Origin: Acidobacteriaceae bacterium
GTDB lineage: Bacteria; Acidobacteriota; Terriglobia; Terriglobales; Acidobacteriaceae
Assembly: GCA_025356095.1 (NCBI GenBank)
Contig: JANXUR010000080.1
Location: forward strand, 1-32,465
Reading direction: 5' to 3'
Length of the DNA: 32,465 bases
Below the pieces are notes generated by a model that ran no database searches, was not told the origin of the DNA, and saw only the letters and a program-made list of their open reading frames with translations. Position numbers and translations under genes: made by a program. The first letter of the stretch is position 1; every line of letters begins with the position of its first letter. Below, piece after piece: positions 8,039 through 15,794 of the stretch.

Positions 8039-9298
8039 ATGCGAACTTCTGACCTTTTCCGCGACGTATTCCGCACCTTGTGGTCGCACAAGTTGCGCTC
8101 CCTGCTGACTATGTTCGGCATTGGGTGGGGCGTTGTCTCCATTGTGGTGATGGTGGCGGCGGGCGAGGGGCTGCGGGCAGGACAAGCGAAGCAGCAAGCG
8201 AACTTCGGTAAAGACGTGATGATTCTGTTCGGCGGGCGCAGCAGCATGCAGGTGGGGGGGCAGCGGGCCGGCCGCGTGGTGCATTTCGTGGACCAAGACA
8301 TTGCGCCAACGCAAGCCGAAACTCCTGACTGTCAGTACGTGATTCCGGAGTTGGGCCAAGGCGAAGTGAAGGCGCACACTGCATTCAACAATGCGTCGTT
8401 CGGGGTGAATGGATCGTATCCCGAGTTCAGCGAGATTCGCAGCATTGGGGTGGCAGAGGGCCGCTACTTTAATTGGGACGACGAGCGGCAGCGCAGACGC
8501 GTAGCGTTTCTCGGTGCGGAGGTGAGCAAGCAGCTCTTTCCTTTCGGCCAGGCTTTGGGGCAGACGGTGTATCTGAATTCGATTCCCTATACCGTCGTCG
8601 GGGTCATGCGCAGAAAGGATCAGAATTCAAGCTATGACGGTCCGGATGTGCGCAAAATTCTGATTCCCTTCGCGGCGATCCGGCAGGATTTTCCCGACAA
8701 ACCTCCGGGAACGCCCTACACCGTGGATCGGCTGCTGGCGACGCCGAAGTCGCTGAGGCAACACCTGGCCTGCAAGCAGGAGCTACGCGTGGTGCTAGGC
8801 CGCTTGCACGGCTTCGACCCCCGCGACAAAGAAGCCTGCTTTATCTGGGATACCGTGGAAGGCGCCAAGGCGTTCCAGAAGATGACCGACGGAATGAAAT
8901 ATTTTTTGGGCGGAGTCGGCATCATCACACTGCTACTGGGCGGACTCGGCGTAATGAATGTGATGCTGGTGGCAGTCCGGGAGCGCACTCGGGAGATTGG
9001 AGTGCGCAAGGCGCTAGGCGCGCCCGCAGCAAGCATTCTGCGGCAGTTCTTTTTAGAGGCGCTGGTGATCGCGGCGTCCAGTGGCAGCGCTGGGTTATTG
9101 GTAGCTTATGGCTTCTGCGCGCTCGTCAATTTGCTGCCCATGCCTCCGTTTTTCGCCGGCTTGGTTGCGACTTGGCAGTCGGGGGCACTTGCCTTCGGGT
9201 TGCTTTCCACTGTGGCGATTGTAGCCGCGATGATTCCGGCGCGGCAGGCCGCTTCAATTGATCCGATTGAGGCGCTGCGCTATGAGGCGGGTGGCTAA
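8039..9298 (+). CDS. ABC transporter permease, FtsX/MacB family (first of a tandem pair)
   Basis: This protein of about 419 residues has the MacB layout. A first membrane segment lies at about 22-45 (LRSLLTMFGIGWGVVSIVVMVAA). A large periplasmic MacB_PCD domain covers about 50-275. Three C-terminal segments form the FtsX domain from about 290 on, including GGVGIITLLLGGLGVMNVML and the following RERTREIGVRKALGA coupling motif. It should be an inner-membrane permease driven by a separate ATPase, coupling ATP hydrolysis to export or to mechanical work in the envelope. The start may be the ATG at 8039 or the GTG at 8036; neither has a strong ribosome site. The stop is two bases before the start of the next permease, so the two are co-translated. 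The shared phrase GGQRAG + K/R + VV shows they are paralogues. Confidence 0.9.
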   Translation: MRTSDLFRDVFRTLWSHKLRSLLTMFGIGWGVVSIVVMVAAGEGLRAGQAKQQANFGKDVMILFGGRSSMQVGGQRAGRVVHFVDQDIAPTQAETPDCQYVIPELGQGEVKAHTAFNNASFGVNGSYPEFSEIRSIGVAEGRYFNWDDERQRRRVAFLGAEVSKQLFPFGQALGQTVYLNSIPYTVVGVMRRKDQNSSYDGPDVRKILIPFAAIRQDFPDKPPGTPYTVDRLLATPKSLRQHLACKQELRVVLGRLHGFDPRDKEACFIWDTVEGAKAFQKMTDGMKYFLGGVGIITLLLGGLGVMNVMLVAVRERTREIGVRKALGAPAASILRQFFLEALVIAASSGSAGLLVAYGFCALVNLLPMPPFFAGLVATWQSGALAFGLLSTVAIVAAMIPARQAASIDPIEALRYEAGG

Positions 9299-9300
9299 CC

Positions 9301-10554
9301 ATGTTGACTGACATCATCAAACAAGCTTGGAGTGCGCTTTTGCGCAATCGTACCCGCAGCTTTCTGACCATGCTGGGCATCGTATGGGGCATCGCAACGG
9401 TCACTCTGCTTCTCGCCTACGGCAGTTCGTTCCGGCAGATTTTGAGCGGAGGCTTCGCCGCCTTTGGCAAAGGCGCGGTGATTGTGTGGCCGCAACAGAC
9501 CAGTGAGCAACCGGGCGGCCAGCGTGCAGGAAAAGTGGTGCGCCTTGAGGAAGCGGACGTGGACATGATCAAGGCGAACGCGACGCTGGTGAAGCACGTC
9601 TGTCTGGAATCCACTCAGTTTTTATCCATCGCTTATGGCGACCGTCAGGCAAGCACAGCCATTCGAGGAGTTTGCCCAGAGTATGGCGACATGCGAAACG
9701 AGATTCCGAGTGATGGTCGCTGGATCAACGCTGGCGACATGGTGGAGCGGCGGCGGGTCGCATTTATAGGTGGCAAGATGCGCGAAAAACTATTTAGCGG
9801 CCGGCCAGCGGTGGGCGAAACCGTTTTGATTAAAGGTGTCCGCTTCACCGTCATCGGCGTGATGGACCGAAAGATTCAGTTAAGCGACTACTTTACCAGC
9901 GACGACGAGTCGGTCTGGATTCCCTACTCCGCCGCAGCGGATATGTGGGATGCGCGGTATGCGCAGGTGATGGTTTTTGAGCCAGTGGCGCCGCAGTTTG
10001 AAAAGCAGGCGACCGATCAGGTGCGAACTGCGATTGCCACCCGGCAACAGTTTTCAGCCACCGACCCCCAGGCATTCCAGATTTACGGACGTGCCGAAGA
10101 GAAGCCGATTATTGACGGCATCACGCTGGGTTTGCAAGGCTTGCTGCTATTTGTCGGTGCGCTGACGCTGGGCATTGGCGGCGTCGGCGTAATGAACATC
10201 ATGCTGGTGAGTGTGGATGAGCGCATCCGCGAGATTGGATTGCGGCGCGCACTGGGCGCGCGCAAGCGGCATATCACTCTGCAATTTCTTGCCGAGACTC
10301 TGATGATCATGGTGCTGGGAGGATTGCTGGGCATCGCTGTGTCGTATCTAGTGGCTGCCGCCGTCGGCACCGTGCCGCTGATGGGGCCACTGTTCGAGGA
10401 TGAGTCCGGCAAGGCGGACATTCACCTGCACATTTCGTTCGCTACGGTAATGATCTCGGCGCTGGTGCTGCTGATCGTAGGAGTCATCAGCGGCTTGGTG
10501 CCCGCGCTCAAGGCATCCAAGCTCGACCCCGTAGAGGCGCTGCGCTACGAGTAA
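9301..10554 (+). CDS. ABC transporter permease, FtsX/MacB family (second of a tandem pair)
   Basis: This 417-residue protein has the same architecture as its upstream neighbour: TM1 near residues 18-40, a periplasmic MacB_PCD-type domain to about 275, then an FtsX domain with three membrane segments. The FtsX part contains GIGGVGVMNIMLVSVDERIREIGL followed by RRALGARKRH. The last segment ends SGLVPALKASKLDPVEALRYE, the usual end of such permeases. It starts two bases after the upstream stop. MacB-type transporters work as dimers, so the pair could form a heterodimer. The ATP-binding subunit and membrane-fusion protein that usually sit beside them are absent from the window, so the transporter must borrow an ATPase encoded elsewhere. 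A hairpin directly after the stop probably ends the transcript. Confidence 0.9.
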   Translation: MLTDIIKQAWSALLRNRTRSFLTMLGIVWGIATVTLLLAYGSSFRQILSGGFAAFGKGAVIVWPQQTSEQPGGQRAGKVVRLEEADVDMIKANATLVKHVCLESTQFLSIAYGDRQASTAIRGVCPEYGDMRNEIPSDGRWINAGDMVERRRVAFIGGKMREKLFSGRPAVGETVLIKGVRFTVIGVMDRKIQLSDYFTSDDESVWIPYSAAADMWDARYAQVMVFEPVAPQFEKQATDQVRTAIATRQQFSATDPQAFQIYGRAEEKPIIDGITLGLQGLLLFVGALTLGIGGVGVMNIMLVSVDERIREIGLRRALGARKRHITLQFLAETLMIMVLGGLLGIAVSYLVAAAVGTVPLMGPLFEDESGKADIHLHISFATVMISALVLLIVGVISGLVPALKASKLDPVEALRYE

Positions 10555-10555
10555 A

Positions 10556-10578
10556 GGGCCGCACTGTGCGTGCGGCCC
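10556..10578. terminator. Hairpin terminator between the permease pair and the FG-GAP gene
   Basis: A perfect 9-bp GC-rich stem (GGGCCGCAC at 10556-10564 with GTGCGGCCC at 10570-10578) with a 5-nt loop begins one base after the permease stop. It has no T tract on the plus strand. It sits 22 bp from the end of the converging FG-GAP gene, so it may act on both. Confidence 0.6.
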
Positions 10579-10599
10579 CCGCGGGGTTGCTTGCCCCGG

Positions 10600-12759
10600 C
10601 TAGTTGGTGCCGCTGCCGCTGACCGGCGTGAGCTGCGGGCTGCCGCCGCCGCTGTCGTAAACCGCCACGTTGCTTTGCCGGAAGCTGGCGAGCGACGGCG
10701 TGAAGGTGACGCTGATAGTGCAGCTCCCCTTGGCCGCCACCGACGTTCCGCAGTTGTTCGTCTGCGCAAAGTCCTTGGCGTTGTTGCCATTGAAGCTGAC
10801 CTTGGTGACGTTGAGCGCACTGGTGCCGTGGTTGGTCAGGGTGATGGACTGTGGGGCGCTGGTGGTTCCCTTCTTTACGTTGCCAAAGTTCAGGCTGGCG
10901 GGTGAGAAGGAGACTAGCGTCCCGGTGCCGCTGAGGGGCAAGCTTTGCGGACTCCCCGGCGCGTTGTCGGTGATGGTGACCGCGCCGGACTTCGCGCCCT
11001 TGCTGGAGGGCTTGAAGGCGACGGCGAAGGTGCAGGTGGCCCCGACGGCTACGGTGGCGGGGCAGGGACTGCGTAGCAGAAAGTCTCCGGTGGCCGCCAT
11101 GTTGCTGATGTTGAGCGTGGCGTTGCCCGTGTTAGTCAGCGTCACCATTTGGACGGGAGTGACCTGGTTGACCAACTCGTCTCCAAAGTTGAGGCTGGCG
11201 GGGTTGAGCGAGACGACGGCGGTGGTGCCGGTGCCGGTAAGCGCGATCTGCTGAGTCGAGCCGAGGGCATTGTCGGTGAGGGTGATGAGGCCGACGCGGA
11301 CGCCCGCACCGAGCGGCGAGAAGGTGACGTTGAGCGAACAGCTGGCTCCGGCGGCCAGGCTGGCGCCGCAGTTGTTGGTTTGGGCGAAGTCGCCGGAGTT
11401 GACGCCGCCGAGCGCGATGCCGGAGATGCTGAGCGGGGTGGCTGCGGTGTTGGTGATGGTCACCGTCTGCGGCGGACTAACAGTGCCACCCGCCTGCGCC
11501 CCGAACAGCAATGCACCGGAAGACATGCCAACCGTGGTCTGCAGCAGGATGCCAGCACCAAAGCTGCTTCCCCCGAGCACAATATCAAGACGCCCATCAC
11601 GATTGAGGTCGCTAGTGGCAACAGTTCTAGGCCCGATTTCAGGAGTTGAAAACAGTAGTTCGGGTTCTAGGGTTCCATCGCCGTTTCCGAACAAAATGGA
11701 GACCGTTCCGTTTCCAGTAGTTGTGCCGCTGCAGATTAAGTCTCCGCAGTCGTTTGCAACCACAACATCAAGCTTCCCATCTCCATTAAAGTCGCCGATT
11801 GCAACTCCGGTCGAGTTGGATGTTGTTGCATACTGCTGAGCTGACTGGAAGGTGCCATCAGAATTACCGATAAAAACTGAGAGTGAGGCCTCTCCCGCAA
11901 CGTTTGTTTCTTCCGACACGACAATGTCAGTCACACCATCGCCATTGAGGTCGCCCGTAGCCATAAAAAGCGCGCCGTTTGGCGCAGCGTACTCGGAAGC
12001 TCGTTGAAAAGTGCCGTCGCCGTTCCCCAGCATGACAAAAAGAGCCCCGACTACGCCCCCAGGAGTGCCAACGTATGCCACATCCGCCTTCCCGTCCCGA
12101 TTGAAATCACCTGTGACTATCTGCCCCGTCTGACTTGGTTGCGGATACTGAGTGGCGCGCGAAAATGTGCCATCTCCATTACCCAAGAGTGTCCAGACGG
12201 TGTTGTTACCGCAATCCACTAAGGCGACATCCAGCTTGTCATCGCCATTAAAGTCGGCAGTTGCGACCCCAACGACAGTCGGGCTGCTGCCTCCAAATAG
12301 CGTAGTCTTTGCGGATTGAAAGGTTCCATCTCCGTTGCCCAAGAAAACAGCAATCGTAAGTTGACCGCCGTAGGTGACCGCAATATCTGGCTTGCCATCA
12401 CCATTAAAGTCGCCCACCGTAACGCCGCGTAAGGCAGTACCACCAGGTACAGTGTAGTCAACTGTTGTTTGGAAAGTGCCGACGCCATTGCCCAAAGAAA
12501 CACCTAGACTATTCGATCCGTCAGCAGTCACCAAGTCCGGAATGCCATCTGCATTAAGATCGGCAATGACTACGTCAGTAGTGTCCACAGACATAGTGAG
12601 TGGCAGTTGGGAAAATCCAATTGAGGGGACGCTCGCTGTTCGACGTTGGCTTCTCACACTGTTGGCGGATGCTGACACTGTAGGAAGCGAAACTAGGATG
12701 ACAGCAACTGTGAACACCAATGACTTCACTTGGAACGTCAGCGTTCTGTTCTTAAACAT
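10600..12759 (-). CDS. Secreted FG-GAP (VCBS-like) repeat protein with C-terminal choice-of-anchor-D-type domains
   Basis: This 719-residue protein begins with a signal peptide (about 1-32). Seven FG-GAP/integrin-alpha-like repeats, each about 50 residues, follow. Each carries a calcium-loop motif of the form DxNxDGxxD, starting near residues 67, 117, 169, 218, 270, 323 and 384, with GNGDGTF-type turns between. Together they should form a calcium-binding beta-propeller. From about 413 to the end are three Ig-like domains of about 100 residues. Each has a LxFG start, a TITN or TLTN strand, a conserved Cys pair and an end such as LTGTGT, matching ASPM/choice-of-anchor-D domains of Acidobacteriota. 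It is probably a cell-surface or secreted adhesion or polymer-binding protein. A good AAGGAG site precedes the ATG. It lies 42 bp downstream of the beta-helix gene, probably in one transcript. Confidence 0.85.
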   Translation of the reverse strand: MFKNRTLTFQVKSLVFTVAVILVSLPTVSASANSVRSQRRTASVPSIGFSQLPLTMSVDTTDVVIADLNADGIPDLVTADGSNSLGVSLGNGVGTFQTTVDYTVPGGTALRGVTVGDFNGDGKPDIAVTYGGQLTIAVFLGNGDGTFQSAKTTLFGGSSPTVVGVATADFNGDDKLDVALVDCGNNTVWTLLGNGDGTFSRATQYPQPSQTGQIVTGDFNRDGKADVAYVGTPGGVVGALFVMLGNGDGTFQRASEYAAPNGALFMATGDLNGDGVTDIVVSEETNVAGEASLSVFIGNSDGTFQSAQQYATTSNSTGVAIGDFNGDGKLDVVVANDCGDLICSGTTTGNGTVSILFGNGDGTLEPELLFSTPEIGPRTVATSDLNRDGRLDIVLGGSSFGAGILLQTTVGMSSGALLFGAQAGGTVSPPQTVTITNTAATPLSISGIALGGVNSGDFAQTNNCGASLAAGASCSLNVTFSPLGAGVRVGLITLTDNALGSTQQIALTGTGTTAVVSLNPASLNFGDELVNQVTPVQMVTLTNTGNATLNISNMAATGDFLLRSPCPATVAVGATCTFAVAFKPSSKGAKSGAVTITDNAPGSPQSLPLSGTGTLVSFSPASLNFGNVKKGTTSAPQSITLTNHGTSALNVTKVSFNGNNAKDFAQTNNCGTSVAAKGSCTISVTFTPSLASFRQSNVAVYDSGGGSPQLTPVSGSGTN

Positions 12760-12801
12760 GGGGACTCCTTCAGCGCGATGCGCTTGATGTGTTCAACTTG
12801 T

Positions 12802-14205
12802 TTATTGGCCTTGAAGGCTTAAGAGTACGCGGATCTGCTTCGTGGTAACACCGCCTCCGGCCGAATCGAGCGCGACCCCAAGAATCTCGTTCGATGGTCG
12901 AGACGTACTTGCCCTACAACCGCCGGGAACGGAGCTAGAAGGCATGACATAGTTTCCCGCAGCGACCGCGGTGTTGCCGTCAAAAAGACAACCGGCAATG
13001 CCTGTGATAGCCACTACTGCGTTTCCGCTCGTGCCGCCGTTAAGAACAACAATGCCTACGATACCGCTTGTTGCGGTTGTTGGCGCGATCTTAGCGCAGA
13101 CTGGTGCACCAGTCGGGCAATTTGTTGACGACAACACTGCCGTTCTTCCTACTGTTGTGCCAGTGGAGGTCTCATTGGGAATGGAGATATTAACCGTACG
13201 ACCAGTCGCCGAGGTGTTTGATGACGTGATGAAGGGTGTGCCAGCACCAAGATTAGGTCCAGTTTCATCGGTCACCCACGACGTATTGGTGCCGTTGTCG
13301 GTGATGTTGGTGGTGTTACTACTAAAGATGGGTTTATAGATGTCGATGTTGGAGCAGCCCGCGCCGACATTGATCGCAGTGGCCGACGAAGAGATGACCG
13401 GGAAGGCGATGCGCGTGCCGGAGCAGCCGATGCCCGCTGTCCCGGCGATGACAGCGGTTTCCAGGCTAATGCCGATACCCTGCACAGCTGTGTTGATGTT
13501 CTCCTCTTTAATCTGCACGATGGTGGCGGCCGGGATGTCCACTAGCTTAATTTGTCCGGCGGGGAAGTCACGGAGTGCCACGTCATGAATGCGGAGGTTG
13601 CCGTTGGCAATGCCGGAGTTGGCGTCGCGCTCAAAGTCGAGACCGATGCCGGTGCCGCTGGCGGAAGTGTCACTGCTAGTCAGTGCACCGCCATCCACCT
13701 CAATATCGCTGAAGTTGCCGGGGGCGCGAATGCCAAACTTGCAGCCATCGCAACGCACCTTGTGGAGGGTGCCCACCTGCACCTGAGCAGAGCCATTGCC
13801 GCCATCAATGTAAATGCCGTCGCCCGAGCCGAAGTTCACGAATGAAGCTTCCACTTTGGCTCCAGTCCCACCGCAAGACGCTGTCACCGTCGTAAGCATG
13901 GGTGCCGTCATGATGCCCTTGGTCGGCAGGGCCGCCAAGGCAATGGGTTTGCCAGCGTCGTTGGGTGTTCCAGTGAGGAAGCCGGGTGCCGCGCTAACGG
14001 TGAGAGTTTGAGTCGTTGTGCCCGTCACCGCCGCTGTCACATTGATTCTCCCGTCGTCGACGCCGCCATAGGATGAATAATTGACGTCAACCCAAGGATT
14101 AGGCCCTTGAAAGACCGTTCCCTGGCCGAAACTAGTCGCGGCCAAGGCAAGCACGCAAATGGCTAGAGAAATGCGGGGGGGGGGCAACGCACTGCGTGAC
14201 TGCAT
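12802..14205 (-). CDS. Secreted right-handed beta-helix-like protein (pectate-lyase-superfamily-like), function unknown
   Basis: This 467-residue protein has a signal peptide (about 1-28) that includes a run of three prolines encoded by a C10 tract. The start of the mature chain, NPWVDVNYSSYGGVDDGRINV, resembles the degenerate opening of pectate-lyase-superfamily proteins (tail-spike or beta-helix type). The central part (about 120-300) is rich in short beta strands with Gly/Asn/Ser turns such as GIYIDGG, VRCDGCKFGI and NIDIYKPIFSSN, as expected of parallel beta-helix coils. No catalytic Asp pattern can be recognised. The C-terminus (about 310-467) is a Thr/Ser-rich beta domain. An AAGAGG site lies 6 nt before the ATG at 14205. 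It is the first gene of a two-gene minus-strand unit with the FG-GAP protein. A lone surface glycan-binding role would fit, but is not shown. Confidence 0.65.
   Translation of the reverse strand: MQSRSALPPPRISLAICVLALAATSFGQGTVFQGPNPWVDVNYSSYGGVDDGRINVTAAVTGTTTQTLTVSAAPGFLTGTPNDAGKPIALAALPTKGIMTAPMLTTVTASCGGTGAKVEASFVNFGSGDGIYIDGGNGSAQVQVGTLHKVRCDGCKFGIRAPGNFSDIEVDGGALTSSDTSASGTGIGLDFERDANSGIANGNLRIHDVALRDFPAGQIKLVDIPAATIVQIKEENINTAVQGIGISLETAVIAGTAGIGCSGTRIAFPVISSSATAINVGAGCSNIDIYKPIFSSNTTNITDNGTNTSWVTDETGPNLGAGTPFITSSNTSATGRTVNISIPNETSTGTTVGRTAVLSSTNCPTGAPVCAKIAPTTATSGIVGIVVLNGGTSGNAVVAITGIAGCLFDGNTAVAAGNYVMPSSSVPGGCRASTSRPSNEILGVALDSAGGGVTTKQIRVLLSLQGQ
14175..14184 (-). repeat. C10 homopolymer in the signal-peptide region of the beta-helix protein
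   Basis: Ten consecutive G on the plus strand read as C10 on the coding strand, covering codons 8-11 (three Pro and the first base of Arg). Gain or loss of one base would shift the frame within the signal peptide, as in contingency loci. Confidence 0.9.
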
Positions 14206-14429
14206 ACATAAACCTCTTCGAGCAGGATGGCCTTACGCCCAGGGGTCGGCGGCAGGGGGATGCCGCAACTTCGGCGAGAAGTGTCGCCGCAAGTGTAGTA
14301 AAGCAGGGCGGGCCGGTGATGTCAAGCGGAATCGGCAAACACAAGGCTAAGTGGGGCGTCCTTGACCGCAGGTGATGTTCGGGGTACCTTTCAGCATCCG
14401 GCATAGTTGCTTGCCGGCAAGGAGCCACC

Positions 14430-15569
14430 GTGCCCAAACACTCTGCCGCCGACGCTATTTCTCCCGCGATTGAACAGACCCGCCGCATCTTGCTGGAGCC
14501 ATTTCGCTGGGGCGCGTGGCTGCGTTACGCCGTTTTGGGGATGTTTGTGCAGCAGTTTGGCTGCAACGCAAACTTCAACTCCAGCAGCTTTAACAACCTG
14601 ATCAAGCAGACACCGCAATCGAGCGGATTCGCCGCTGGCCCACACTTGCCAGAGATCTTCCGCAACACCGCCTGGACTGCGGGCCTGATTGCAACATTGA
14701 TCGTGCTTGGGGTTCTGCTGATTGCGGTGCATCTTTATATCGGCAGCGTCAGCCGTTTTATGCTGTTCGATTCCGTGCTGCGCGGCAGTTGCCGATTGCG
14801 CCAAGGCTGGGCTCGCTGGCAAGCGCAGGGTTTGCGCTACTTTGGCATGCAGGTAGCTATTGCGGCGATGTCATTCGGGGCGGCGATGGTTTTGATCGGA
14901 CTGCCGGTACTGGGCATCGTGCTCGCCGCGCATAAGGCTCATTCCGACTTCGGTGGAGGGTCGGTGGGCATCATCATACTGTTGGTTTTGTTTATGGTTC
15001 CGGTGCTGATTTTGCTGCTGCTCGTCGCCTGGATGGTGCAGGTGCTGGCAGGCGACTTCGCAGTACCAATCATGGCGCTGGAAGGTGCAGGGGCATGGGC
15101 AGCGCTCGGCCGGGCTTGGCGTTTGGCGCTCGCGGAAAAAGGCGGCATGGCCTTTTATTTATTCATGCGGCTGGTGCTGGTAATTGCTGCAGCCATCATC
15201 TTTGGCATTATCGGGGTGGTGGTTTCGCTGATTTTTCTGGCACCCGTCATCGGCGTGGCGGTGGCAGCGGTGGTTGGCGGCGGGGCAGCGGGATTGAGTT
15301 GGACGCCCGTTACTATTACTCTCGCCGTCGTGGTCGGGCTTGCGCTGCTGTTGCCGCTGCTCTATCTGCTGAGTTTGGTGCGGACGCCGGGCACGGTGTT
15401 CTTTCCGGCCTACGCTATGCACTTTCTTGCCGGACGATACGAACCGCTGAGCGCGGTGCTCTATCCGCTGCCGCCGCTGCCAACTGCATATGCAGAAACT
15501 GCGGGCGACACTACGCCGTCCCTACTGCCGCCGCTGCCGACCGATGCGCCGCCAAGTGGCGTGGCCTAA
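14430..15569 (+). CDS. Polytopic membrane protein of unknown function
   Basis: This 379-residue protein has a soluble N-terminal part containing EPFRWGAWLRYAVLGMFVQQFG. About six or seven membrane segments follow (roughly 85-105, 135-165, 175-215, 245-285 and 295-320), several forming long hydrophobic pairs. The C-terminal tail of about 50 residues is Pro-rich. The arrangement resembles the membrane domains of YciC-like or glycerophosphodiester phosphodiesterase-associated proteins, but I do not recognise a family with certainty. The start is the GTG at 14430, chosen for the AAGGAG site (14419-14424) five bases upstream. The gene is divergent from the secreted pair and converges on der. A tandem repeat and two hairpins follow the stop. 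Confidence 0.7.
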   Translation: MPKHSAADAISPAIEQTRRILLEPFRWGAWLRYAVLGMFVQQFGCNANFNSSSFNNLIKQTPQSSGFAAGPHLPEIFRNTAWTAGLIATLIVLGVLLIAVHLYIGSVSRFMLFDSVLRGSCRLRQGWARWQAQGLRYFGMQVAIAAMSFGAAMVLIGLPVLGIVLAAHKAHSDFGGGSVGIIILLVLFMVPVLILLLLVAWMVQVLAGDFAVPIMALEGAGAWAALGRAWRLALAEKGGMAFYLFMRLVLVIAAAIIFGIIGVVVSLIFLAPVIGVAVAAVVGGGAAGLSWTPVTITLAVVVGLALLLPLLYLLSLVRTPGTVFFPAYAMHFLAGRYEPLSAVLYPLPPLPTAYAETAGDTTPSLLPPLPTDAPPSGVA

Positions 15570-15583
15570 GGTATTCCACTTTG

Positions 15584-15660
15584 GCGAGCGAGGCCGGCTA
15601 GCGAGGCCGGCGAGCGAGGCCGGCCAGCGCGACCGACGAGCGCGACCGACAACGCTACCG
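15584..15660. repeat. 13-bp tandem repeat, six degenerate units
   Basis: Units of 13 bp start at 15584, 15597, 15610, 15623, 15636 and 15649. The first three end in GCGAGGCCG and the next two in GCGCGACCG; the last is 12 bp and decayed. The array lies directly after the stop of the membrane-protein gene and before two hairpins. A 13-bp period cannot encode a regular peptide repeat, so it is intergenic. Confidence 0.85.
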
Positions 15661-15681
15661 GCTGGCGCTACTGCTGGCAAC

Positions 15682-15706
15682 CTGCCACCAAAGTAGTTGG
15701 TGGCAG
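15682..15706. terminator. Hairpin between convergent genes (first of two)
   Basis: A perfect 9-bp stem (CTGCCACCA at 15682-15690 with TGGTGGCAG at 15698-15706) encloses a 7-nt loop. It lies 113 bp after the membrane-protein stop and is not followed by a T tract. It may be a terminator or mRNA-stabilising hairpin. Confidence 0.5.
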
Positions 15707-15715
15707 ACGCAGGAA

Positions 15716-15744
15716 TCCCCGTTCGAGCAGAGCTTGAACGGGGA
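15716..15744. terminator. Long hairpin downstream of der (second of two)
   Basis: A 13-bp stem runs from T15716 to A15744, pairing CCCCGTTC with GAACGGGG and extending inward through GAGC/GCTT with one G-U pair, around a 3-nt loop. It lies 50 bp beyond the der stop, in the gap where der and the membrane-protein gene converge, so it could end transcription on both strands. It has no T tract. Confidence 0.55.
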
Positions 15745-15794
15745 ACGCGGCACTGGCTTTTATGCGACTGGCGCCGAGGATTAGTCGCTGAAGG

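Noticed and set aside
15716-15744. tRNA fragment suggested by GTTCGAGC
   Set aside because: The sequence is one long hairpin with a 3-nt loop; no acceptor, D or anticodon arms can be drawn around it.
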